From Natronorubrum tibetense GA33 (GTDB lineage Archaea; Halobacteriota; Halobacteria; Halobacteriales; Natrialbaceae): a DNA stretch of 64,000 bases. Every line of letters starts with the position of its first letter. Position 1 is the first letter of the stretch. The stretch covers positions 3,448,265 through 3,512,264 of the forward strand of contig NZ_KB913017.1 in assembly GCF_000383975.1 (NCBI RefSeq), written 5' to 3'. A program made the position numbers and the translations under genes. This document shows, piece by piece, positions 19,234-28,568 of the stretch. The notes under the pieces are model-generated. The model searched no databases, had not been told where the DNA came from, and worked only from the letters and a program-made list of their open reading frames with translations.

Positions 19234-19926
19234 TTACTTCGTCCGTTTACTCCCGGACGCAGTCGTCTCGACGCCGGGGCTGTAGAAGTGAACCGGGTCC
19301 GACTCCGGCGTCGAGAACCCGTTCGCGCGAAAGAGCGTGTTGGTCTCGATTTCGACGGCGGCGTCGTACAGCGGCCACGGCTCGTGATCGATGGTTGCGT
19401 AGCGCAGCGTTCCGTCCGGGGCTTCGGTGTAGTAGCGATAGCGCGCTGTGAGAAACGCAGCGAGCGTGTCCGGTTCGCCGGTGTACCGGTCGCCGACCGG
19501 GCCGTAGGTTGCGTCGAACCGGACCGGTCTGGCCCCCGGATGACGACGGCGATTCGTGAATCGAATGCGACCATTTTCTCCACGAAGGTCGATGCTGGCG
19601 TAGTAGTACGGGAGATAGTGGAAGAGCCGAGCGCCCAGAACCGCGAGGAGTCCGTCCGCGTCGAGGCTAAAGAAGTACACGCCTGGCGCACCGTCGTGAG
19701 TCACGTAGGTCCGCAGGTTGAGTTCGGGGAGCGGGATACCCACGCCGGAGGGAAGTCTCCGCGGCCGGACGTCGATGTTCGTGAACGGGACGACCGAGAG
19801 CCACGCCTTCCCGTCGCGGGTGTCGAGCGCGAGCGCCTCCGGGAGGTGGGGCTCGACCACGGCCGGATCGACCGGCCAGTTCGCGAAGAGGACGTGGCGC
19901 CAGCCCATGTGCAGTGATCCGAGCAT
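19234..19926 (-). CDS. YqjF family protein (DUF2071)
   Basis: 230 residues. The start HMGWRHVLFANWPVDPAVVEPHLPEALALDT and following WLSVVPFTNIDVRPRRLP, LPELNLRTYV and GVYFFSLDADGLLAVLGAR segments are the standard DUF2071/YqjF pattern. The fold is related to acetoacetate decarboxylase-like beta barrels. The function is not established; bacterial YqjF is linked to stress or xenobiotic response. It is monocistronic, divergent from priS across about 100 bp. Confidence 0.88.
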   Translation of the reverse strand: MLGSLHMGWRHVLFANWPVDPAVVEPHLPEALALDTRDGKAWLSVVPFTNIDVRPRRLPSGVGIPLPELNLRTYVTHDGAPGVYFFSLDADGLLAVLGARLFHYLPYYYASIDLRGENGRIRFTNRRRHPGARPVRFDATYGPVGDRYTGEPDTLAAFLTARYRYYTEAPDGTLRYATIDHEPWPLYDAAVEIETNTLFRANGFSTPESDPVHFYSPGVETTASGSKRTK

Positions 19927-20026
19927 CGGTTCATCCTAACGGACGACCAGGAGACGGAAATAGCTGCGTTCGGAGTCGAGCCATTCGGCAGGATTATACC
20001 CCCGCACACACGATTACTCGAGACGC

Positions 20027-21202
20027 ATGGAGGAGCGAACGAGGGCCTATCTTCGCGGTCGATTTCGTGATCACTACCGGCGGACAGAGATCACGCCGCC
20101 GCCCGCGGCCAACGAACGTGAGTGGGGCTACATCCCCTGGACCGAAGGGCCGGATACGACGATGGTCCGCCACCGGTCGCTCCTCGAGTTAGGCGATCTC
20201 TCGGAGTTTCTCGTCCGGAAGCGGCCACAGCACGTCTACTTCTCGGCGGGACGGTTCCGTGATCCCGGTGCCAGTTCGATGCACGCGAAAGACTGGCAGT
20301 CCGCGGACCTCGTCTTCGACTTAGACGCGGACCACCTGCCGAGCGTGACCCTCGGCGAAGATTCCTACGCCGAGATGCTCGCGAAGTGTAAGGACGCGCT
20401 GTTCCGACTGATCGAGTTCCTGGAGGACGATTTCGGCTTCGAAGAACTCGAGTTCGTCTTCTCGGGCGGTCGCGGCTATCACGTTCACGTCCGCGACGAG
20501 AACGTCCTGCATCTCGACCGAGAGCACCGCCGAGAGATCGTGGACTACGTTCGCGGCATCGGGATGGACTATGAGGAACTGATCGAGACCGAGACCGTCG
20601 CCGGACTCGGGCGAAAGACGCCGACGGAGCGACGAACGCTCGAGATCGACGGCGGCTGGGGCGCCCGAACCCACGACCACCTGATGGCATTCGTCGACGA
20701 CCTGCTCGCGATGGACGACGAGGACGCCCTCGCCCGCCTCCAGGAGTTCGACGGCATCGGCGAGGGGAAGGCGACGGCGACGCTCAACGCGGCCCGCAAC
20801 AACCGCGAACAGCTCGAGGCTGGCAACGTCACCGTCCACACCGCGGTCTCGCAGTTAGCCGAACGGTTCGCCAGTCAGGCGGTCGAGCGTGACAACGCGC
20901 CAATCGACGAACCGGTGACCACCGACACGAACCGGCTCATCCGCCTGCCGGGGAGCCTCCACGGCGGGAGCGGACTGAAGACGGTACGCCTCGAACGGGA
21001 CGAAATCGCGGAGTTCGACCCCTTAGACGACGCCGTCCCCGAGACGTTCCAGGGCCACGAGATCACCGTCGACGTGACCCGCGGCGGCGAGGTCGAACTC
21101 GGTGGGGATAGCTTTACGGTCACGGAGGGTGACCAGTCACTACCAGAGTACGTTGCCGTGTTCCTGATGGCACGCGGCCGCGCCGAGAAGGAGAAAGAAT
21201 GA
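20027..21202 (+). CDS. priS: DNA primase catalytic (small) subunit PriS
   Basis: 391-residue archaeo-eukaryotic primase catalytic subunit that makes RNA (and DNA) primers with the large subunit PriL. The metal-binding DxD is Asp98 and Asp100 in VFDLDADHLP. The nucleotide-binding SGGRGYHVHV region follows near residue 155, and the third acidic/His site lies in RLIRLPGSLHGGSGLKT. The N-terminal YFRDHY-like helix and the insert with zinc-knuckle position are haloarchaeal in form. Its stop overlaps the GINS start by 4 bp, so priming and CMG helicase components are made together. priL is not in the window. Confidence 0.96.
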   Translation: MEERTRAYLRGRFRDHYRRTEITPPPAANEREWGYIPWTEGPDTTMVRHRSLLELGDLSEFLVRKRPQHVYFSAGRFRDPGASSMHAKDWQSADLVFDLDADHLPSVTLGEDSYAEMLAKCKDALFRLIEFLEDDFGFEELEFVFSGGRGYHVHVRDENVLHLDREHRREIVDYVRGIGMDYEELIETETVAGLGRKTPTERRTLEIDGGWGARTHDHLMAFVDDLLAMDDEDALARLQEFDGIGEGKATATLNAARNNREQLEAGNVTVHTAVSQLAERFASQAVERDNAPIDEPVTTDTNRLIRLPGSLHGGSGLKTVRLERDEIAEFDPLDDAVPETFQGHEITVDVTRGGEVELGGDSFTVTEGDQSLPEYVAVFLMARGRAEKEKE

Positions 21203-22125
21203 ATTTAGACGAGTTGCGTTCGGTCCAGAGCAAGGAGCGCCAGAAAGATAGCCTCCAGAATTTGCGCCCCTCGTTCTACCAGGAGGTCGGCGAGTACATC
21301 GCCGATCTCGAGGACGAACGCGACCGCGTCGCCGAACAGGCCGACGATCCCTTTTCGTCGCCCGAAGTGAGCCGACTCACCGACGAGATCGAGACTGCCA
21401 AGGACGTCGTCGAGGCCATCTACGAGCGGCGCATGGGCAAACTCGTCAAGCAGGCCAGCCTCGCCGCGGCGGGGATGCCGGCCAACGACGACGGGCTGAC
21501 CGCGGAGGAGGCCGACCTCTTCGACGACCTCGTGGACCGAATTTCGTCGAACAAGACTCGTGTGCTAGACGTGCTGGAGGGCCTCGAGACCGAAGCTGAA
21601 ACCAGTGTGAGCAGCGGATCCGATCCCGCAGCCGACGCCGGTGGCGATCTCGATCCGACAACTGGCGGACGCGACCCCACGGCCGTCGATCCGATCGACG
21701 ACTCCGAACCGTCGGTCCCAGAAGCCGCGCCAGCGGACGCGCCACCGGTGCCACCGCAGGACGCGCCGGCCGACGGCGACTCGGCCCCCGCAGCCGACGG
21801 AGGCGAGACGGCCGTCGAGGGGTCTGACGGCTCGAGCGGCGTCACGCCCGCGGACGTCATGGGCGGCGACGGACCCGAGATCGACGATCCCGAGACGCCG
21901 TCCGAGGCGGCTCCGGCACCGCCGGACGATGCCGGCGGCGATTCAGACGGAGGTGCGAATGATACCGACATCGACCGCGTCACCGTCAAGATCACCCGCG
22001 ACATCGGCTCGATTCTCGGTGTCGACGATCGCGAGTACTCGCTCTCGACGGACGACATCGTCACCCTGCCCGAGCAGAACGCGACGCCGTTGCTCGAACA
22101 GGAAGCCGCCGAATCGCTCGAGTAG
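21199..22125 (+). CDS. GINS complex subunit, Gins51 type
   Basis: 308 residues. Archaeal GINS bridges the MCM helicase and Cdc45/RecJ at the replication fork. The N-terminal A domain is MNLDELRSVQSKERQKDSLQNLRPSFYQEVGEYIADLEDERDR, followed by a second helix pair (residues 55-125). A long Pro/Ala/Asp-rich low-complexity linker runs from about 135 to 255. The small C-terminal B domain is VTVKITRDIGSILGVDDREYSLSTDDIVTLPEQNATPLLEQ. The A-then-B order is that of Gins51. The linker length (about 120 residues) is characteristic of haloarchaea. It is coupled to priS by a 4-bp overlap. Confidence 0.93.
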   Translation: MNLDELRSVQSKERQKDSLQNLRPSFYQEVGEYIADLEDERDRVAEQADDPFSSPEVSRLTDEIETAKDVVEAIYERRMGKLVKQASLAAAGMPANDDGLTAEEADLFDDLVDRISSNKTRVLDVLEGLETEAETSVSSGSDPAADAGGDLDPTTGGRDPTAVDPIDDSEPSVPEAAPADAPPVPPQDAPADGDSAPAADGGETAVEGSDGSSGVTPADVMGGDGPEIDDPETPSEAAPAPPDDAGGDSDGGANDTDIDRVTVKITRDIGSILGVDDREYSLSTDDIVTLPEQNATPLLEQEAAESLE

Positions 22126-22372
22126 CATCTCTGTACCTGTTTTGTTACGAATGTCCAATTCGCTCGAGCGGGCTGTACACACTGGCTGCGGTGCTTTCCA
22201 CAATTTCCCCCAAATCGCTTCTCATACCTGTGCTCACAGAGTTCGCATACTAACCGGTAGAGTCTCTACCATTTTCAGGTGATGTTTGTAGCGTCGTGCT
22301 GCATACACAGCGCGAATGTTCCACGGTATGTGACTCGATTTACGAAAACGATGATCAACCAGTGCAGGCTAA

Positions 22373-22582
22373 CTATCGACTCTCTTCCGTCGGTTCGGAT
22401 GTTATGTATAACACGAGAGATCCAAGTGTCAGAAGGAGTCCTCCATAGAGTAAAACAACAGGTAAGTCTGCTCTCGATCCACCGTACAGTTGCCAAGTGA
22501 GATTGTCATCTATCAGGAGGAATCCACCGAGAATCGTGATATGGAGGCCAATAAGAGTTAAATGAACTTTATCAATTCTCAT
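22373..22582 (-). CDS. Small two-helix membrane protein
   Basis: 69 residues, MRIDKVHLTLIGLHITILGGFLLIDDNLTWQLYG, then DLPVVLLYGGLLLTLGSLVLYI and a short charged tail. Two clear membrane segments (residues 7-25 and 42-62). Codon use is more AT-rich than in neighbouring genes, in keeping with the AT-richer 22126-22850 pocket, which suggests acquired DNA. An AT-rich stretch just upstream (TTATTATCAAGGTACAATTATTTTC on the coding strand, about 22585-22610) could hold the promoter. No family recognised. Confidence 0.6.
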   Translation of the reverse strand: MRIDKVHLTLIGLHITILGGFLLIDDNLTWQLYGGSRADLPVVLLYGGLLLTLGSLVLYITSEPTEESR

Positions 22583-22674
22583 TGAAGAAAATAATTGTAC
22601 CTTGATAATAAGAGTTGTGCTCTATTTGCAGATCTACTGAGCAGCCGAATCCTTGTTCCCGGTGTGAAACAAAC

Positions 22675-22815
22675 CTAGCTGGCCTGCTGCACTAATCCTC
22701 TATATTCAGCAGGTCGTTTCTGACGCCTATCCGAGAGGTAGGTAGCTGCTCCGGTAACACCCCGGCCTGTACCGAACACGAGTATCGATCCGAAACCAGG
22801 TCGTCCCCAAACCAC
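22675..22815 (-). CDS. Possible 46-residue protein divergent from the peroxiredoxin gene
   Basis: A GTG at 22815 opens a frame reading MVWGRPGFGSILVFGTGRGV, then TGAATYLSDRRQKRPAEYRG and a TAG stop at 22675. It has one hydrophobic glycine-rich segment and a basic tail, with mixed codon use. It is divergent from the Bcp gene, 33 bp away, so they would share a promoter region. The only support is composition and the uninterrupted frame, so this is tentative. Confidence 0.33.
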   Translation of the reverse strand: MVWGRPGFGSILVFGTGRGVTGAATYLSDRRQKRPAEYRGLVQQAS

Positions 22816-22848
22816 AACGCATACATCGACCCTCGCTAACAGACGGCC

Positions 22849-23328
22849 ATGCTCGACGTCGGCGACGAAGCACCCGAGTTCGAACTAGCCAACCAGCACG
22901 GCGAGACCGTCCGCCGCTCAGATTTCGACGGCGAGCGACTCGTCGTCTACTTCTACCCGCGTGCGAACACCGACGGCTGTACCACGGAGGCCTCCGCGTT
23001 CAACGACGCGCTCGCTGAGTTCGACGACCGCGACGTGAACGTCGTCGGCATCAGCGACGACCCGGTCGCGGACCTCGAGTCGTTCGCCGCGGAGTACGAC
23101 CTCGAGTTCGACCTCCTCTCGGACGAACTCGGCGAGGTCGCGACGCTCTACGAATCCTACGGCGAGAAGCAGATGTTCGGAAACACCTTCGACGGCGTCT
23201 TCCGAAACACGTACGTCGTCGGTCCGGACGGCTCCATCGAAACGGTCTACGAGGGTGTCACCCCTGAGGGACACGCCGAGGAGGTTCTCGAGGACCTCGC
23301 GGAGTCGTCGGTCGAACTCACGTCGTAA
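22849..23328 (+). CDS. bcp: Peroxiredoxin, Bcp/PrxQ type
   Basis: 159-residue thiol peroxidase reducing hydrogen peroxide and organic hydroperoxides. The N-terminal DEAPEFELANQHGETV, the active site FYPRANTDGCTTEASAF with the peroxidatic Cys44, and VVGISDDPVADLESF are typical of Bcp. Cys44 is the only cysteine in the protein; the usual resolving Cys five residues later is Ala here (TTEASA), so it must use an external thiol (1-Cys mechanism). The start at 22849 has no in-frame alternative. It stands alone. Confidence 0.92.
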   Translation: MLDVGDEAPEFELANQHGETVRRSDFDGERLVVYFYPRANTDGCTTEASAFNDALAEFDDRDVNVVGISDDPVADLESFAAEYDLEFDLLSDELGEVATLYESYGEKQMFGNTFDGVFRNTYVVGPDGSIETVYEGVTPEGHAEEVLEDLAESSVELTS

Positions 23329-23540
23329 CCGACGCTCAGTTTGTGCCGTCCGTTCGTGTCGCGCGGTCTGAGTTCCGCTCCCATTGGTGACGATTGATCG
23401 TGACCCGAAACAGGGTGCTCGAACACCTCGAATTAGTATCGATAGCCCGGCCGCTCTTCGGGGAGTTCGAGTCGTCCGAAAAAATCACACCGCGGTAATC
23501 GACAGCGTCTCAGTTCGCTCCCGATCGCTTGAGGCCGCCC

Positions 23541-25808
23541 TTACTGGAAGGTGCGGCCGAGCTGATCCTGTTCCTGGGCCGGTTCGGCCTGCTGGAACTG
23601 TTCTTCGATCTCCTCGTACTGCTCGCGCGTCTCGGGAGTCACGCTCGGCTTGACCTCGTTGAGCGCGTGTTCGAAGTGCTCCTTGCTGATGCGGACGTTA
23701 CCGATGGAGTCGGGCATGTCCTCGGGATCGACGGAGTTGATGAACTCGCGGCTGGCGGCCATCGAGGCTTCGCGGCAGGCCGCTTCGATGTCGGCGCCGA
23801 CGTAGCCCTCCGTCTCGCTGGCGAGCCACTCGAGGTCGACCGCCTCAGCCAGCGGTTTGTTGCGGGTGTGGACTTCGAAGATCTTCTCGCGCGCCTCCTC
23901 GTCGGGGACGGGGACGTGCACGTGTCTGTCGAGGCGGCCCGGTCGGAGCAGAGCCTTGTCGATCAGGTCTGGACGGTTGGTCGTCGCGATGACGACGACG
24001 TCCTCGAGCTCCTCGAGCCCGTCTAACTCCGTCAGGAGCTGGCTGACGACCCGTTCGCCGACGCCGGAGTCGCTCTGGTTCTTCCCGCGTTCGGTGGCGA
24101 TCGAGTCGATCTCGTCGAAGAAGATCACGGTCGGTGCGTTCGACCGCGCCTTCTCGAAGATCTCTCGGACGCCTTTCTCGGACTCACCGACGTACTTGTT
24201 CAGTAGTTCGGGGCCCTTGATCGAGATGAAGTTCGACTCGGCCTCGTTGGCGACGGCCTTGGCGAGCAGGGTCTTTCCCGTGCCCGGCGGGCCGAACATC
24301 ATGACGCCCTTGGCGGCCTCCATGTCCATGGCCTCGAAGACCTCGGGGTAGTCGAGCGGCCACTGGATCGTCTCGCGGAGCCGTTCTTTGGTGTCGCCGA
24401 GTCCGCCGACGTCGCTCCAGGTGACGTCGGGGACTTCGACGAAGACCTCGCGCATCGCGGAGGGCTGGATGCCCTTGAGCGCCTCCTTGAAGTCACCCTT
24501 CGTGACCTGCAGCGACTCGAGTACTTCGGCGTCGATCTCGTCTTCCTCTAAGTCGAGGTCAGGGCGGATGCGACGCAGCGCGTTCATCGCGCTCTCGCGA
24601 GCGAGGCTCTCGAGGTCGGCGCCGACGAAGCCGTGCGTGTTGGACGCGTAGTGGTCCAGATCGACGGAGTCCACGAGCGGCATCCCGCGGGTGTGGACCT
24701 GCAGGATCTCCTTTCGCCCTCCCTTGTCGGGGACGCCGATCTCGATCTCGCGGTCGAATCGGCCACCGCGGCGGAGCGCGGGATCGATATCGTCGACGCG
24801 GTTCGTCGCGGCGATGACGGTGACGCGGCCGCGTTCTTCCAGCCCGTCCATCAGACTGAGGAGCTGGGCGACCACGCGCCGTTCGACGTCGCCGCCGGCG
24901 TCTTCGCGCTTGGCGGCAATCGAGTCGAGTTCGTCGATGAAGACGATTGCGGGGGCGTTCTCCTCGGCCTCTTCGAAGACCTCGCGCAGCTTCTCTTCGC
25001 TCTCACCGTAGTACTTCGACATAATCTCCGGTCCGGAGATCGTCTCGAAGTGGGCGTCGATCTCGTTGGCGACGGCCTTGGCCATCAGGGTCTTTCCCGT
25101 GCCCGGTGGGCCGTGCAGGAGGACGCCCTTCGGCGGCTCGATCCCTAACTGCTGGAACAGTTCGGGATGGCGCATCGGCAGTTCGATCATCTCGCGGACC
25201 TGATCGAGTTCGCTGTCCAGGCCACCGATGTCCTCGTAGGTGACGTTCGGAACGCCCTCGGCGGAGCCGCCGGGGCCGCCCGAGCTAACCTGTTCGGCCG
25301 GCGTTTCGGAGATCTCGATGTTCGTCGAGTCCGTGATGACCACGGTGCCCGACGGCGACGTGCTCGCGATCTTCAGCGGCACCGACTGGCCGGAGCTGGC
25401 CATCGGGCCGAACGAAAGCGAGAACGGGACGGTCTGGCCTTCGGTGACGGCCTGTCCCGAGAGTTTGTCGCGGACGAGCGGACCGATATCCCCGCGAATG
25501 CGGAGGTTCTGGGGGAGCGCGACGGTGACCGATTTGGCGGGGTTGACGTCCGCGGGTTCGATCTCGACGCGGTCGTCGATCCCGACGTCAGCCTCCTGTC
25601 GGAGGCGACCGTCGATGCGGACGATCCCGCGACCCTCGTCTTCGGGGTAGCCGGGCCACACTCGCGCGACGGCCTGGCTGTCGCCCTTGCCGTCGATGAC
25701 GATGTAGTCGCCGTTCTCGAGATCGAGCTCGCGCATCGATACGCGGTCGATCGCGGCCAGTCCACGCCCTGCGTCCTTCTGTTTGAGTGGTTTAACTGTG
25801 AGTTTCAT
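23541..25808 (-). CDS. CDC48/VCP-type AAA+ ATPase
   Basis: 755-residue archaeal Cdc48 (p97) unfoldase that remodels and delivers proteins for degradation. The N-domain double-psi barrel starts [23 protein letters not shown]1 has Walker [14 protein letters not shown] and Walker [11 protein letters not shown]2 has [13 protein letters not shown] and FFDEIDSIA, with arginine-finger regions [11 protein letters not shown] and [11 protein letters not shown]. The C-terminal tail ends in acidic and Gln-rich sequence. The ATG overlaps the stop of the Hsp20-like gene by 4 bp. The pairing of an unfoldase with a small chaperone-like protein suggests a joint protein-quality role. Haloarchaea usually have several Cdc48 paralogs. 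Confidence 0.96.
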   Translation of the reverse strand: MKLTVKPLKQKDAGRGLAAIDRVSMRELDLENGDYIVIDGKGDSQAVARVWPGYPEDEGRGIVRIDGRLRQEADVGIDDRVEIEPADVNPAKSVTVALPQNLRIRGDIGPLVRDKLSGQAVTEGQTVPFSLSFGPMASSGQSVPLKIASTSPSGTVVITDSTNIEISETPAEQVSSGGPGGSAEGVPNVTYEDIGGLDSELDQVREMIELPMRHPELFQQLGIEPPKGVLLHGPPGTGKTLMAKAVANEIDAHFETISGPEIMSKYYGESEEKLREVFEEAEENAPAIVFIDELDSIAAKREDAGGDVERRVVAQLLSLMDGLEERGRVTVIAATNRVDDIDPALRRGGRFDREIEIGVPDKGGRKEILQVHTRGMPLVDSVDLDHYASNTHGFVGADLESLARESAMNALRRIRPDLDLEEDEIDAEVLESLQVTKGDFKEALKGIQPSAMREVFVEVPDVTWSDVGGLGDTKERLRETIQWPLDYPEVFEAMDMEAAKGVMMFGPPGTGKTLLAKAVANEAESNFISIKGPELLNKYVGESEKGVREIFEKARSNAPTVIFFDEIDSIATERGKNQSDSGVGERVVSQLLTELDGLEELEDVVVIATTNRPDLIDKALLRPGRLDRHVHVPVPDEEAREKIFEVHTRNKPLAEAVDLEWLASETEGYVGADIEAACREASMAASREFINSVDPEDMPDSIGNVRISKEHFEHALNEVKPSVTPETREQYEEIEEQFQQAEPAQEQDQLGRTFQ

Positions 25809-26053
25809 AGGTCACCTTCTAGCTCGACAGTGAGGACGCCGTTTTTCATAAACGTGTGCGCGTCGTCTGCACCGTCGGGCAGATCGAATTCGTACTGCTG
25901 GTCGTCAGCGACTACGATAACCGTGTCGTCGACGAGGTCGACCGTGGCCTCGATTTCGTGGCCCCCAAAGTCGACGGCCAGCACCGCACTGTCGTCGTAC
26001 TGGTACTGGCGTGCTAACTGCCCCTCGTTCCGGGTGAATTGTTCGAGTGTCAT
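25805..26053 (-). CDS. Small Hsp20-like protein preceding cdc48
   Basis: 82 residues of beta-rich sequence, [37 protein letters not shown], ending [18 protein letters not shown]. The last strand (NGVLTVEL) matches the terminal strand of alpha-crystallin/Hsp20 domains, but the protein lacks N- and C-terminal arms. It is the first gene of a two-gene operon with cdc48, overlapping by 4 bp. A small-chaperone-like adaptor for Cdc48 is plausible from position; this is an inference. Confidence 0.75.
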   Translation of the reverse strand: MTLEQFTRNEGQLARQYQYDDSAVLAVDFGGHEIEATVDLVDDTVIVVADDQQYEFDLPDGADDAHTFMKNGVLTVELEGDL

Positions 26054-26083
26054 GCTTCAACTAACCCAAGGTAAGCCTTACAA

Positions 26084-26093
26084 GTATATAAAC
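26084..26093 (-). promoter_or_regulatory. TATA box of the Hsp20-like/cdc48 operon
   Basis: On the minus strand GTTTATATAC lies about 35 bp before the ATG at 26053 and is the only AT-rich block in the divergent region 26054-26343. It predicts a very short leader. Confidence 0.6.
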
Positions 26094-26343
26094 CTGTCGG
26101 CTACTAAGGCGCAGACGGCACCGTTTTCGGAGAAAGAACATTGTTCGTAGTTCACAGTAGATTTGGGGCCGATTTGGACGACGAGTTCCCTCAACGAACA
26201 GGGCTCGGGTCGACCGGACTGTGCGCGCACTCGATGCCGTCGATCGACCGACACTGATTCGGACTCGAGGCGAACTGAGCGGGAAACCGAATCGGTTCGA
26301 CGCTTCTCGAGAATTTAAGCCGTCACCCCTCGTTCGAACGAGT

Positions 26344-27144
26344 ATGGAGACAGTGACACACCACGGCCGAGAGACGGCCTACGACGTCGCCGACCGCGGC
26401 GGAGACGGCCCACCGATCTGTTTCGTCCACGGGAGTGGCGGGTCGAGCGACGTCTGGTCCGCCCAGCATCGCCTCGCCGACCGAAACCCCGTCGTCGCGC
26501 TCGACCTGAGCGGTCACGGCGATTCCGACGATATCGATGCCCAACCCGGCTATACGACGCTCTCCGCGTACGCGGACGACGTGTTGGCCGTCGTCGAGGC
26601 GACCGAGAGCAGGGTTTTAGTGGGCAACTCGCTGGGGGGTGCCGTCGTCATGCAACTCCTGATCGAGCGCGACCCCGATGTCGATGCCGCCGTGCTAGCG
26701 GGGACCGGCGCACGACTCGGCGTCCTCGAGGATCTTCTCGACTGGCTCAAAAACGATTTCGAGCGCGCTATCGAATTCCTCCACGGGCCGGATCGACTCT
26801 TTCACGATCCCGACCCGGCGCTTCGGGAGGAGTCGATCGAACAACTCCGCGAGACCGGTCAGGCCGTCACCCATCGGGATTTTCTGACGTGTCACGAGTT
26901 CGATGTCCGAGAGGAACTGTCGGCGATCCACTGGCCCGTTCTCGCAGCCCACGGCGAGTACGACAAGTTGACGCCGCCGAGATACCACGAATACCTCGCC
27001 GAGGAGATCGACGACGCCTGGATCGCGAGTCTCGAGGACGCCGCACATCTGGCGATGGTCGAGCAACCCGAGGCGTTCAACGCCGCAGTCGCTGAGTATC
27101 TGAATATCGTGTACGAGAACGACGGCGAGTTCACCGAGGAGTGA
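26344..27144 (+). CDS. Alpha/beta hydrolase
   Basis: 266 residues. The fold's landmarks are visible: the oxyanion-strand turn ICFVHGSGGSSDVW, VVALDLSGHGDSD, the nucleophile elbow VLVGNSLGGAV with the catalytic Ser in GNSLGG, the acid region VLAAHGEYDKLTP and the histidine in EDAAHLAMVEQPEAF. Catalytic Ser-Asp-His are therefore all present. ATG 26344 (METVTHHGRETAYDV) is preferred over the longer frame because the upstream residues are not family-like. The substrate is unknown; it resembles esterases or 3-oxoadipate enol-lactonase-like hydrolases. Monocistronic. Confidence 0.87.
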   Translation: METVTHHGRETAYDVADRGGDGPPICFVHGSGGSSDVWSAQHRLADRNPVVALDLSGHGDSDDIDAQPGYTTLSAYADDVLAVVEATESRVLVGNSLGGAVVMQLLIERDPDVDAAVLAGTGARLGVLEDLLDWLKNDFERAIEFLHGPDRLFHDPDPALREESIEQLRETGQAVTHRDFLTCHEFDVREELSAIHWPVLAAHGEYDKLTPPRYHEYLAEEIDDAWIASLEDAAHLAMVEQPEAFNAAVAEYLNIVYENDGEFTEE

Positions 27145-27299
27145 CGCCAACCGACGGAAGCGACGAGGGGTCGTCCGGCGACGGCAGCGTCTCGACACAA
27201 GCGGAAGACGCACCGTGGCCGGCAGCGTCTCGACGCCGAAGACGACCCCCGAACCGCTGGGCGACACGAGCGTAACAGCGACGCTTGAACCGCCGCGGT

Positions 27300-28112
27300 T
27301 CAGTAGATATCTTCGAGGTCGCTCTCCTCGTGGCTGTGCTCGTCGGCGGGGAACTGGCCGGATTCGACCGCTGAGACGTAGTCGTCGACGGCCGACTCCA
27401 TTTCGGCGCGGACGTTCCCGAACTGTTCGGAGAAGGAGGGCGTCCACTCGCTGATGCCGACGGCGTCGTCGAAGACGAGCACCTGCCCGTCGCAGTGGGG
27501 CCCCGCACCGATGCCGATCGTCGGAATGTCCAGCGCGTCGGTGATCTCGGCCGCCAGATTCGAGGGGACGTGCTCGAGTACCAGCGAGAACGCGCCCGCC
27601 TCCTCGTGCTTGACCGCGAGTTCGAGCATCCGCTCGGCGGCCGCCTGATCGGTTCCCTGCCGGGGGTAGCCGCCGTACTGGTTGACGTGTTGGGGCGTGA
27701 GGCCGAGATGAGCCATCACTGGAATACCCAGTTGGACCATCTTCTCGGTTAACTCGACGGTGTGGGGGCCGCTCTCGAGTTTGACCGCTTCCGCGCCCTC
27801 CTCTTTGAGCATCCGTCCGGCGTTTTCGAGGCTGTCTTTCTCGTCGACGCCGAAGGAGAGAAACGGCATGTCGGCGACGACCAGCGCGTCTTCCGTCGCG
27901 CGTGAGACCGCGCCGACGTGGTGGGCGATCCCGTCGACGGAGACGGGTACTGTCGTCTCGTGGCCGAGCACCACGTTACCGACGCTGTCGCCGACGAGAA
28001 TAATGTCGACGCCGGCGTCGTCGACGATTCCAGCCGTCGGCGCATCGTAGGCCGTCAGCATCGTAATCGGTTCGTCGCCTGCTTTCTCTCTGATATCCCG
28101 CACGGTAGCCAT
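27300..28112 (-). CDS. panB: 3-methyl-2-oxobutanoate hydroxymethyltransferase
   Basis: 270-residue PanB (ketopantoate hydroxymethyltransferase), first step of pantothenate/CoA synthesis, adding a hydroxymethyl group from methylene-folate (or an archaeal pterin analogue) to 2-oxoisovalerate. Motifs: TMLTAYDAPTAGIVDDAGVDIILVGDSVGNVVLGH, PVMAHLGLTPQHVNQYGGY, and IPTIGIGAGPHCDGQVLVFDD. A His/Glu-rich tail (EHSHEESDLEDIY) is a haloarchaeal addition. ATG 28112 (MATVRDIREKAG) was chosen; a GTG two codons upstream is possible. No other pan genes are adjacent. Confidence 0.95.
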   Translation of the reverse strand: MATVRDIREKAGDEPITMLTAYDAPTAGIVDDAGVDIILVGDSVGNVVLGHETTVPVSVDGIAHHVGAVSRATEDALVVADMPFLSFGVDEKDSLENAGRMLKEEGAEAVKLESGPHTVELTEKMVQLGIPVMAHLGLTPQHVNQYGGYPRQGTDQAAAERMLELAVKHEEAGAFSLVLEHVPSNLAAEITDALDIPTIGIGAGPHCDGQVLVFDDAVGISEWTPSFSEQFGNVRAEMESAVDDYVSAVESGQFPADEHSHEESDLEDIY

Positions 28113-28288
28113 ACCCACAGATTCGTCGCCGGCGATTAAATGCCACCGTTCTTCGACCGGGCCCGCGGAGCGGACTCGAGACCACGCGACCCCACTCGCG
28201 GACGGGACTCTGCGAAGTGACGGCCGATCGGACGCACCGGAGCGCCGAACACGGAGAAATTAAGAGGGCTGGGTTGCCACTGTCGGTC

Positions 28289-28522
28289 GTGCCAGAACCC
28301 GTCGAAACGAGCACTCCCGAGGGCGTCGACTACGGCTGGGTGATGCAGGTCACCTTCGTCGCCACGATCCTCGTTGGGGCCCCGATCGTCGCCTTACTCT
28401 CGGTAAACGCCGATCTGCCGAGTTGGGGCGCTCGAGCCGAGTTCGCGATCCGCGTCGGAGCCCCGATCTGGTTTCTGACGGCGGTCGCCGTCTTCGCGTA
28501 CGCGAAGCGAACGCAAGAGTAG
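28289..28522 (+). CDS. Small membrane protein, DUF5822-like
   Basis: 77 residues from a GTG start: MPEPVETSTPEGVDYGWVMQ followed by two membrane helices (VTFVATILVGAPIVALLSV and IRVGAPIWFLTAVAVFAYA). The pattern TPEGVDYGWVMQ plus two helices matches a haloarchaeal family that I recall as DUF5822. The GTG was preferred because the upstream frame, though open, is not family-like. It lies between panB (divergent) and a convergent HAD phosphatase. Function unknown. Confidence 0.72.
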   Translation: MPEPVETSTPEGVDYGWVMQVTFVATILVGAPIVALLSVNADLPSWGARAEFAIRVGAPIWFLTAVAVFAYAKRTQE

Positions 28523-28568
28523 CTCAAGGAGTCTGCCAGGGGAACCGCTCCGGGAGCCGACACGCCCG

